Assembly: GCA_963543845.1 (NCBI GenBank)
Contig: CAUUCL010000016.1
Location: forward strand, 1-25,507
From: CAUTNH01 sp963543845
Lineage (GTDB): Bacteria; Bacillota_I; Bacilli_A; Acholeplasmatales; Acholeplasmataceae
Reading direction: 5' to 3'
Length of the DNA stretch: 25,507 nucleotides
Positions 15,963-23,425 of this stretch are shown one piece after another (positions within the stretch are counted from its first letter, which is position 1; each line of letters begins with the position of its first letter). A program made the position numbers and the translations under genes. The notes below the pieces were generated by a model. It was not told where the DNA came from. It searched no databases and saw nothing but the letters and a program-made list of their open reading frames with translations.

Positions 15963-17258
15963 TCAGTCTTTTAAACATCCAATTGGAATAACATAAACAT
16001 TATCTTTTCTAAGAAAGCCATACTTTGTTCCTGTTATAACTATTTTCAAATCAGGTTCCCTAATAGGACATTGTTTTTCAGTTTTATTATATTCTTTTAT
16101 TAGTCTTTCAATTTCACATAAGTGTTTTGCACCATCTTCTATATAATGTTCTCCTAGTTTAAATTCAATCAAGGCATATCTTCCATCTTCTAAGTGTAAA
16201 ACAGCATCTGCTTCTAAATTATACCTGTCTTTGTAGTGAGAGATTAAACCACCTTGCGAGCTTGCATATATTTTTAAATCTCGAATACATAAAGACTCAA
16301 ATAAAAATCCTAAAGTTTTAAAGTCTTTTGATAGCCCATCTGGATTAGTTCCTAATGCTGCAACTGCAATTGATGGATCAATGAAGTTTTTCTTGTCTTT
16401 GCTTCTTATTGCGGTTTTAGATCTTATTGAAGGATTCCATGCAGGAATGTTATCTATAATAAATAAATCTTCTAAAGCATTTATATACTCAGAAAAAGTT
16501 GGTTCACTTATAGATTCATTAGCTGTGACATCATTAAATATTTTTTTATTATCTACAAGAGTGCATATATTCCTGCTGTATGCCTCTAAAATTCTGCGGG
16601 CAGTAGATGGCCTTCTTTTGGTATTATCAATATTAGATATATCGACATTATAAGTCTGCTGATACAACATTTTAGCGACTAACAGTTTTGATTGTTTAGT
16701 TTGATTAAACAAACTAAGTGGCCATCCACCACGACAAATAGCAAATACTAAATCATCAAAAGATAAATTAGACTCACATAAAAAATTATCTTTGTATTCG
16801 CCGTTAAATAATTTTTCAAGACTAATACTACCATTAGATTCACCCGACTCATAAAGGCTCATTGGATACATTTTTAACCTTGTAATTCTTAAAGTACCAG
16901 TATGTGAAAGATTAGTTTTTATAGAACTCGATCCTGTTAATAAAAAACTTCCTTTGCTTAAGGGATTATCATCACAGTATTTTCTAATAGCTCCCCATAT
17001 TCTAGGAGCTTCTTGCCATTCGTCAAATAGTATTGGCTTTTCAAGTTCTAAAAGCTTACTAGGATAATTGTTAGCAATTAAGATAAAGTTATCTTTTTTT
17101 TCCTCATCCTGAAATTCAACAACAGTATTAACTAATTGTTTTGCAGTTGTTGATTTTCCACATCCTTTAGGACCTATTATAAGAGATGCTCCAAAAGACT
17201 CCATATGTAGTTTTAATAATTTATCAATTATTCTTTTTTTATATTCCATTTTCATCAA
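15963..17258 (-). CDS. AAA-type ATPase with DUF4143-like C-terminus (COG1373-like)
   Basis: The biological role of this family is not established; members are scattered accessory genes. The 431-residue protein has an N-terminal ATPase domain with Walker A GPKGCGKS (29-36), Walker B PILFDEWQEAP and a sensor-1-like GSFLLTGSSS. A helical region follows, then a C-terminal part containing EADAVLHLEDGRYALIEFKLG. There Asp351, Glu365 and Lys367 fit a D-x13-ExK signature of PD-(D/E)xK nuclease-like folds. Numbering is from the TTG at 17258; the next codon is ATG (17255), the likelier start. No ribosome site is present, and the -10 box lies 7 bp from that ATG, so the mRNA is probably leaderless. It stands alone on this strand between core genes. 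By eye its base composition is not clearly different. Confidence 0.88.
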   Translation of the reverse strand: MMKMEYKKRIIDKLLKLHMESFGASLIIGPKGCGKSTTAKQLVNTVVEFQDEEKKDNFILIANNYPSKLLELEKPILFDEWQEAPRIWGAIRKYCDDNPLSKGSFLLTGSSSIKTNLSHTGTLRITRLKMYPMSLYESGESNGSISLEKLFNGEYKDNFLCESNLSFDDLVFAICRGGWPLSLFNQTKQSKLLVAKMLYQQTYNVDISNIDNTKRRPSTARRILEAYSRNICTLVDNKKIFNDVTANESISEPTFSEYINALEDLFIIDNIPAWNPSIRSKTAIRSKDKKNFIDPSIAVAALGTNPDGLSKDFKTLGFLFESLCIRDLKIYASSQGGLISHYKDRYNLEADAVLHLEDGRYALIEFKLGEHYIEDGAKHLCEIERLIKEYNKTEKQCPIREPDLKIVITGTKYGFLRKDNVYVIPIGCLKD

Positions 17259-17262
17259 TAAT

Positions 17263-17290
17263 ATTATATAAAAAAAATCTATAAAGTCAA
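17263..17290 (-). promoter_or_regulatory. Promoter of the ATPase gene, leaderless type
   Basis: Read on the minus strand, TTGACT (17290-17285) and TATAAT (17268-17263) are 16 bp apart, a near-consensus promoter. Only 7 bp separate the -10 box from the ATG at 17255, which places the transcription start at or next to the start codon. The 23-bp repeat array begins 11 bp upstream of the -35 box. Confidence 0.75.
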
Positions 17291-17301
17291 TTTTAAACTA
17301 C

Positions 17302-17370
17302 TTTTACTTTGGTTTTTTGCGCTATTTCATTTTAGTTTTTTGTGGCATTTTACTTTGGTTTTTTGTGGTA
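17302..17370. repeat. Three tandem 23-bp repeats in the divergent intergenic region
   Basis: The units are 17302-17324, 17325-17347 and 17348-17370, with no spacer. Units 1 and 3 share TTTTACTTTGGTTTTTTG and differ at two later positions only. Unit 2 is more diverged but keeps GTTTTTTGTGG. The TTTTTTG core recurs with an exact 23-bp step (G at 17319, 17342, 17365). The array lies between the divergent ATPase and helicase genes and looks like an iteron-like binding array or operator. Confidence 0.88.
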
Positions 17371-17413
17371 AGTTCGATTAAAATTTTAAAAAAGTAAAAA
17401 TTATATATTTTTT

Positions 17414-17429
17414 TAATATATTATTGATG
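17414..17429 (+). promoter_or_regulatory. Putative -10 box and leaderless start of the helicase gene
   Basis: TAATAT at 17414-17419 is followed by 7 bp and then the ATG at 17427. The start context ATATTATTGATG (17418-17429) is the exact inverted copy of that of the divergent ATPase gene. No ribosome site and no good -35 box were seen. Confidence 0.45.
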
Positions 17430-18635
17430 TTAAATATTGAACAAGAAAAAATTATAAATTCTAATTACAATAAAATATTTGTAAATGCTGGTGCTGGAAC
17501 TGGCAAGACCTTTACTATTGTTTATAAAATAAATAAACTTTTAGAAAGTGGGGTAAATCCATCTAAAATACTTTGCATATCCTTTACTAATAAATCAGCA
17601 TCTAATCTTAAAGAAAGAATAAATAAAAGCGGGGTAGTAGTTGCGACATTTCATAAATATATTTATGATATATTAAAAAACTCAAACATTATAAAATCTA
17701 ATATAGTAGGTGATAATATACCATTTAGTAAAGAGGATTTAAATAAAATCTCAAAATATAAAAATGGTCAAATTAAAATAAAGCCTATTTTATATAATAA
17801 CTATCAAAATTACCTTATAGATAATAACTTAATAGATTTTGATGATATATTTATAAAATTTTTAGAAACCCCATTCAAAAGCGAAATTGATTATTTGTTT
17901 TTAGATGAGTTCCAAGATACCAATCCCTTGCAGTATCAAATAATTAAAAAGATCACAAAAGATAATACTTATATACTAGCTGTTGGAGATATCAAGCAGT
18001 CAATTTACTCATTCCGTGGGAGTGATAAAAAAGTTATTGAAAAATTTATTAAAGACTATAATGCAAAGGTTTTAAATCTAAGCATAAACTACCGCTCAGC
18101 AAGTAATTTAATTACCTTTTTTAATAAAGTTATAAAATCTAAATTTGATTTTAATTTCACGCCACTTCTTTCATCAAACAGTGACATTGGATATATTTTT
18201 ATAAATAAGTTTAAAGATGACTTTATTGAGGCAAAATATGTCATTGAGAAAATTAAATACTACCTACTAAAAGGATATAAAAAAAGTGATATCCTAGTTG
18301 CTTCAAGAGATATTACAAGACTTAGTAAAATAAAATCTGAGATGTTTAAAAGTTATTTAAACATCTCAGATGAGAAAAACAATATAAGTCTTTTAACAAT
18401 CCATAAATCAAAAGGATTAGAATTTAAAATAGTTTTTATAATTGGACTTGAAAGGGGCTTTTTTCCTAAGAAAATGGAAAATACATATCAAAGTTATATT
18501 GAGGAAAAAAGACTTTTTTATGTTGGTATTACAAGGTGTAAAAAGATACTCCATCTAACATATTCTAAGGTATGTAATAATTTATATTCTAAGCCATCAA
18601 TATTTTATTATATGAGTATTTTTAAAAAATTATAA
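17424..18635 (+). CDS. Compact UvrD/PcrA-like SF1A helicase lacking domain 2B
   Basis: All motifs of a UvrD-family 3'-5' DNA helicase are present in 403 residues. They are Q motif LNIEQEKII, motif I NAGAGTGKT (21-29), Ia SFTNKSA, TFHKY, II LFLDEFQDT, III GDIKQSIYSFRG, IV SINYRSA, V TIHKSKGLEF and VI EEKRLFYVGITR. UvrD and PcrA have about 700 residues. Here only about 75 residues separate TFHKY from motif II (reduced 1B) and about 100 separate motifs IV and V, so 2B is missing, as is the C-terminal tail. The frame is intact and conserved, which argues for a working minimal motor rather than a pseudogene. The start is TTG (17424) or, more likely, the adjacent ATG (17427). Its stop overlaps the convergent ABC gene by 6 bp. 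Confidence 0.88.
   Translation: MMLNIEQEKIINSNYNKIFVNAGAGTGKTFTIVYKINKLLESGVNPSKILCISFTNKSASNLKERINKSGVVVATFHKYIYDILKNSNIIKSNIVGDNIPFSKEDLNKISKYKNGQIKIKPILYNNYQNYLIDNNLIDFDDIFIKFLETPFKSEIDYLFLDEFQDTNPLQYQIIKKITKDNTYILAVGDIKQSIYSFRGSDKKVIEKFIKDYNAKVLNLSINYRSASNLITFFNKVIKSKFDFNFTPLLSSNSDIGYIFINKFKDDFIEAKYVIEKIKYYLLKGYKKSDILVASRDITRLSKIKSEMFKSYLNISDEKNNISLLTIHKSKGLEFKIVFIIGLERGFFPKKMENTYQSYIEEKRLFYVGITRCKKILHLTYSKVCNNLYSKPSIFYYMSIFKKL
18335..18371. repeat. Perfect 16-bp inverted repeat inside the helicase gene
   Basis: ATCTGAGATGTTTAAA (18335-18350) is exactly complementary to 18356-18371, with a 5-nt loop AGTTA. There is no T run after it, so it is not a terminator for the plus strand. It encodes about residues 304-316, between the ILVASRD segment and motif V, which is the point where the 2B domain is inserted in full-length UvrD/PcrA. 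Confidence 0.9.
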
Positions 18636-21116
18636 CTCATACTTTGACTGAAGCTTAGCGGGTGTTTTTCTTAAAAAAAGTAGTAGTGGTATTATTCCAA
18701 TTATCAAAAATAAAACTAAAACAAGCGATAGAGCAAGAAAATATGCAATTGGTGTCATATTGAAAATATTAGTAAATCCGCTTGCATTTCTTCCGTTAAA
18801 AATTAAAATACTTCCGATTGAAAAGCCAGGCAAGAAAGAAAATAGATAGTAAACAAGAATTTCAAAAAAGTAAACTTTTGAAATTTCTTTTTTTCTAAGA
18901 CCGATAAGTCTCATTGTCATAATTTCTTTTCCTCTTGAAATAGTAGATCCTCTAATCATAAAAAACAGTGAAAAAGATATAAAAAGTGAAAATATTATAA
19001 ATAGTGAAAGTGATGATATTGCAGTAATTATTTTTATTTCTTTATAAACGCTATAAAAATAGTTATTAGGATTAACTATATAATAATCATCTAAAAGTCC
19101 CAATTCTTTTATTTCATTTTTAGCACTTTCTACATTATTAACCTCAATTATATACCCGTTTGCTTTTGGAAAGTTAATTAGTCTTGATGTATTTAAAATA
19201 TTATTGTTTATATGCTTATATCCATAATCTTTAACAGTATCTGCTTTAAAAAGTTTTATGTAATCGTTTAACTTATTTTTAAAGTTATCACTCATAACAA
19301 AGATATTAGATTTATCTTTATCAAATATTAACTCATTAGTCTTTTTATTATATATTTCAAATGTTCCTTTTAAATTTAAATTGCCATCAATTATATTTTT
19401 AAGAGAGTATGGCATTGTAAGATTTGTTGTATATTTAGCAAGATTTTTTTTATCTTTATCAAATATTTCTTTGTCGATATAAGCCTCATCATCTTTAAGA
19501 TTTCTAACTTCATCCTCGCTTACTAAATTACCATCAAAATCATAAAATTTAAAATAAAAATCTCCATGTTTATATAAGTATTTATTTGAAAATATATCTG
19601 AATAATTTGTCGTAAGTACCTCATTATTATCTGGGTTATCTAAATTTTTATAGGCTTTAAGCTGGGTATCTATTGATGTAGATATTATATTTTGCTTTAC
19701 CTCATCATATAAATAATTATTTTTAAAATACATATAAGGATAATTTCCTTTGGTAATTCCTACTATTTTAAGATTCATAATTGAAGGATTTTTAGGATCT
19801 GGGAATGAATTATCCTTTAAGTGTCTATAAAGATTAAGATTAAGTAAATCTTTCTCGTTTTCATATATATTTATATGATTTCCTCTATGATTTTTTAAAA
19901 TCTTTGAAGCGGCAGCAGAGGATAAAACTACCTCATTATCAGATTCTGGTTTTCTTCCAAGGTAAATATTTTCATCATTATAAACATTAGGTAAAAGTCC
20001 CACATCATAAAATCTACTTCCATTTATTCCAGGAGATACATAATTAAATATTCTATAATCACTCATGCTAAAAATATCTCCATAGGCGATAAAGTTTTTA
20101 AAGTCTTTTAATTTTTTTATTTTATCGCTTACGCTTTTATCAGGAAATTCTAAGTCATATTTAGAAAGAAGTCCAATCTGATTTTTTTTATATTTATTAG
20201 GGTTAATATCTCCACCTAAAATTGCTCCAAATCTTGCAACAATAAAAGCTGAGATAAAGGCTTGGATAAACATTATGAAAATAAAAAGTTTACCAAAAAA
20301 TCTTCTGTTTAGAAAAACTCTTTTTAAGGCATTAAAAAATGCCACATGATTTTTAATAGTTTGTCTTTTCTTAATGCTTTTATTTTGAGGATTAAATTTA
20401 AATTTATCATTAGTTGATTCAATTTCATAGTCATTTTTATTATCGCTATCGGAGATGATTTTCCCATCTTCCATAAGTATTATCCTATCGCTGTAAATAG
20501 TTGCGATTTCTTTTTCATGAGTTACTAAAACTACTAATTTATCATTTGATAACTCTTTTAAAAGTTTGATAATCTCATCAGTGTTTTTACTGTCAAGATT
20601 TCCAGTTGGCTCATCGGCTAGGATAATATCAGGGTTAAAGATAATAGCTCTTGCAATACCGACTCTTTGTTTTTGTCCACCAGATAGATAAGATGCCAAT
20701 CTTTTTTTACAATCAATAAGTCCTACACTTAAAAGGGCTTTTTCAATTAAAGCATCGTTTTCTTCTTTGTTAAAATATCCTGCAAGATTTAATCTAAGTT
20801 CTAAGTTTTCATAAACAGTAATATCAGGGTTAAGGTTATAATTTTGAAAAATAAATCCAATTTTTTCATTTCTTATCTTATCAAATTTATTCATCTTATA
20901 GCCTTTAAAAATTAGGTCATTAAACTTATATTTTCCGCTTTTAAAATCATCAATCATTCCCATCACATTAAGAAGAGTTGTCTTTCCACAGCCAGATGGT
21001 CCTGTGATTGTGATAAGTCCTTTTTCAGGAAGTTTAAGATTGATATTATTTAAAACATGAATTTCTTTTTTGGTGTTTTTGTTGTAGTATTTTTCTAAGT
21101 TTAAAAGTTCTATCAT
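18630..21116 (-). CDS. MacB/FtsX-type ABC transporter, fused ATPase and permease (second of pair)
   Basis: The 828-residue protein joins an N-terminal ATPase domain to a MacB-like permease. The ATPase part has Walker A GPSGCGKT (39-46), signature LSGGQ (144-148), Walker B ILADE (Glu169) and switch His200. A linker leads to membrane helix 1 (about 274-296). A large extracytoplasmic region of about 390 residues follows, then helices 2-4 near 697-720, 750-773 and 789-815. Such type VII transporters move or extract substrates on the outer face of the membrane (bacteriocin resistance, lipoprotein or peptide handling); the substrate here is unknown. A very strong ribosome site, AAAAGGAGGTG (21134-21124), precedes the start, which overlaps the upstream gene by 4 bp. 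It likely pairs with that gene's product. Confidence 0.92.
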   Translation of the reverse strand: MIELLNLEKYYNKNTKKEIHVLNNINLKLPEKGLITITGPSGCGKTTLLNVMGMIDDFKSGKYKFNDLIFKGYKMNKFDKIRNEKIGFIFQNYNLNPDITVYENLELRLNLAGYFNKEENDALIEKALLSVGLIDCKKRLASYLSGGQKQRVGIARAIIFNPDIILADEPTGNLDSKNTDEIIKLLKELSNDKLVVLVTHEKEIATIYSDRIILMEDGKIISDSDNKNDYEIESTNDKFKFNPQNKSIKKRQTIKNHVAFFNALKRVFLNRRFFGKLFIFIMFIQAFISAFIVARFGAILGGDINPNKYKKNQIGLLSKYDLEFPDKSVSDKIKKLKDFKNFIAYGDIFSMSDYRIFNYVSPGINGSRFYDVGLLPNVYNDENIYLGRKPESDNEVVLSSAAASKILKNHRGNHINIYENEKDLLNLNLYRHLKDNSFPDPKNPSIMNLKIVGITKGNYPYMYFKNNYLYDEVKQNIISTSIDTQLKAYKNLDNPDNNEVLTTNYSDIFSNKYLYKHGDFYFKFYDFDGNLVSEDEVRNLKDDEAYIDKEIFDKDKKNLAKYTTNLTMPYSLKNIIDGNLNLKGTFEIYNKKTNELIFDKDKSNIFVMSDNFKNKLNDYIKLFKADTVKDYGYKHINNNILNTSRLINFPKANGYIIEVNNVESAKNEIKELGLLDDYYIVNPNNYFYSVYKEIKIITAISSLSLFIIFSLFISFSLFFMIRGSTISRGKEIMTMRLIGLRKKEISKVYFFEILVYYLFSFLPGFSIGSILIFNGRNASGFTNIFNMTPIAYFLALSLVLVLFLIIGIIPLLLFLRKTPAKLQSKYEL

Positions 21117-23425
21117 CTCTTAGCACCTCCTTTTGTAAGGGTTGTGGCAATGTTGTGTTTGTATAAACTTCCAATATATTTTATACTTGTTGTAAGAGAT
21201 ATATATAAAAGCGCTATATAAAATAAAACAAATCCTGTAATACTAAAAGATTCAAAAGTTCTAAAGAAATAAAACTTATATAAAAGTTTAGAAGAAATTA
21301 AAATAAACGCTAAAAAGAATATAAATGCGATATGCATTATTATTAAATTTTCAACAAAGATAAACTTATGAATATCTTTTTTATTTGCTCCCTGCGTTCT
21401 AAAAATATTATAATCTCTTTGCTTGACTTTAAATATTTGTTTAAATAATAAATTAGAAATAATTGAATAAATTATGATAGTTATAAATATTATAATAACT
21501 AAAAATATTCTAATAATATATAAAAATCCATCAATTCCTTCAATGAGGGTTGTTTCAAAATTTGTATTAACTAAGGTGTATTTTATATCAGATCCTGGAA
21601 GACCTTCTTTTAGTAATTCCTTTGATTTTTTAAAACTACTTTTAGATATATTATAGTTTAACTCAGTATCATTAACAGATCCAATAATCTTTCTAAAAAG
21701 CTTAGGATTAATAGCGATTAGTCTTTCATTACCTTCAACTTTATAATTATAAAATTTGGAATGTTTAACTTTTATATTAGTATTATCAATACTATGTATA
21801 AATGACTTTCTAAAATATTTAAAAGTATACTCATCAGGATTTTTTAAAACCGAATCTTCACCAGGTTTTATATTAAGCCTATTTAGATGAATTTCATCTT
21901 CTGGGATTGATTCATCAAAGATGAAATTTGTATCAAATTCAACTAATCTATTCCTTTGGTTTTTATCTTTAAATTCAAATAAAAAGTAATCTTTTCTATT
22001 TCTTGATGGTATTCCCCTTCCAAAGGAAGATGAGTAGTATGAAGACATAACTTCAAGATATTCAGCATATTTTAAAAACACATCATCATGAACAATCATT
22101 GCGGTATTAGTTTTAAAGTCAATCTCATTTAACTCATTGTCAATAAGTCCAACATTTTTAAATTCTAGCCTTTGCAATGAGTTAATACTTTTATTTAAAT
22201 AATAATCTTTACTTATAAGATATTGATCAATTCTGTATTGCAATTTTTTAGTTTTTTCAATAACAACAGCCTCGCTAATATCCTTTGGCAGTCTTCCGCT
22301 TTTTAGTCTAAAGTTTTTAGCATATGAAAGTGGAATTAGGGTTGTTCTTTGACCGTTTATGTTGATTATTTTTTCAAGGTATCTAGCATTTTTTATTGGC
22401 TCTTTGTTTAGAATTTTATTTATCTTATCAATTTCATCATTTGAAAAAGGTTTATTATCATTTTTAAAAACGATATTTCTATTACTATCATTAAAGTTAA
22501 AATTATTATTTAAATTTCTTGATAGATTTTTAAATAAGCCATTTTTATTTAATAAATTTATTGATGCAGAAATTAAAAAGCCAAATACAAAATAAACTAA
22601 AAACATTAGTATTAGTTTTTTAGGCTGAGAGAAAAAGTATTTAAAAATAAGTCCGATGATACTTGATTTATTATTTTCTTTAACCGCATCATCTTTTTTT
22701 ATATTTTCATCAGGTGATTTATCATCTGTTTCTTTAAAATTATCTTCTAAAAGTTTGCCATCAGATATTTTGATTTCTCTTGTTTTATAATTTAAAAGTT
22801 CATCAGGATTATGGGTTACAATTAAAACAAGTTTATCTTTTGATATTTCATGAAGAAGTTTTATTATCTCTCTACCTTGCTCTTTGTCAAGATTTCCAGT
22901 TGGCTCATCGCAGGCAATAATCGGAGAGTCTTTAGCAAGTGCTCTTGCAATAACAACTCTTTGCTGCTGTCCGCCTGATAGCTGGGTTGCTTTATGTTTG
23001 ATATATTTTGTAAGACCTACTCTTTCGATTATCTCAAGTGCCTTTTTCTTAGCTATTTTTTTGTTTACTTTTCCAAATGTTAAAGGCATCATTACATTAT
23101 CTAAAACCGATAGGCTTTCAACAAGGTTATACTCTTGAAAGACAAATGATATATTTTCTTTTCTGAATTCTTCAAGCTCAGCAGTTGAAAAATCGGATAA
23201 TTTTTTATCATTAAAAAAGTATACTCCATCATCTGGCTTATCAATGGCTGCGATTATATTTAAAAGAGTAGTTTTTCCACTACCTGATTTTCCGGTAATT
23301 GCAACAAATTCTGAATGCGAAAAGTTAAGTGATATTCCATCAAGTCCTTTTGAAATATTACTTTTGTTATTATAAAATTTGTGAATGTTTTCAAGTTTTA
23401 TTAAATATTTTTTATCATCTTTCAT
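21113..23425 (-). CDS. MacB/FtsX-type ABC transporter, fused ATPase and permease (first of pair)
   Basis: The 770-residue protein has the same architecture as its downstream neighbour. It has Walker A GKSGSGKT (45-52), signature LSGGQ (149-153), Walker B IIACDE (Glu174) and switch His205. An acidic/lysine-rich linker covers about 228-252, helix 1 about 271-290, an extracytoplasmic region about 290-630, and helices lie near 634-660, 693-716 and 727-748. Both ATPase sites look intact, so the two proteins could form a heterodimer or separate homodimers. The ATG overlaps the TGA of the ribonuclease J gene (ATGA) and has no clear ribosome site of its own, so translation depends on the upstream gene. 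No two-component sensor gene is nearby. Confidence 0.92.
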   Translation of the reverse strand: MKDDKKYLIKLENIHKFYNNKSNISKGLDGISLNFSHSEFVAITGKSGSGKTTLLNIIAAIDKPDDGVYFFNDKKLSDFSTAELEEFRKENISFVFQEYNLVESLSVLDNVMMPLTFGKVNKKIAKKKALEIIERVGLTKYIKHKATQLSGGQQQRVVIARALAKDSPIIACDEPTGNLDKEQGREIIKLLHEISKDKLVLIVTHNPDELLNYKTREIKISDGKLLEDNFKETDDKSPDENIKKDDAVKENNKSSIIGLIFKYFFSQPKKLILMFLVYFVFGFLISASINLLNKNGLFKNLSRNLNNNFNFNDSNRNIVFKNDNKPFSNDEIDKINKILNKEPIKNARYLEKIININGQRTTLIPLSYAKNFRLKSGRLPKDISEAVVIEKTKKLQYRIDQYLISKDYYLNKSINSLQRLEFKNVGLIDNELNEIDFKTNTAMIVHDDVFLKYAEYLEVMSSYYSSSFGRGIPSRNRKDYFLFEFKDKNQRNRLVEFDTNFIFDESIPEDEIHLNRLNIKPGEDSVLKNPDEYTFKYFRKSFIHSIDNTNIKVKHSKFYNYKVEGNERLIAINPKLFRKIIGSVNDTELNYNISKSSFKKSKELLKEGLPGSDIKYTLVNTNFETTLIEGIDGFLYIIRIFLVIIIFITIIIYSIISNLLFKQIFKVKQRDYNIFRTQGANKKDIHKFIFVENLIIMHIAFIFFLAFILISSKLLYKFYFFRTFESFSITGFVLFYIALLYISLTTSIKYIGSLYKHNIATTLTKGGAKR

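Noticed and set aside
16696..16717. Inverted repeat TTAGTTTG / CAAACTAA inside the ATPase gene
   Set aside because: Eight A/T-rich pairs in coding sequence are within what chance gives here, and no context supports a function.
15963..17258. Recent horizontal transfer of the ATPase gene judged by base composition
   Set aside because: Spot counts of G+C in several 60-base lines give values close to neighbouring genes, so composition does not support or exclude transfer.
17302..17370. The 23-bp repeats as a CRISPR array
   Set aside because: The units abut with no spacers, number only three, and no cas genes are nearby.
17253..17429. A complete insertion sequence delimited by the mirrored ends
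   Set aside because: No transposase, target-site duplication or coding content lies between the ends; the similarity is better explained by paired start/promoter sequences, although a boundary role is left open in the findings.
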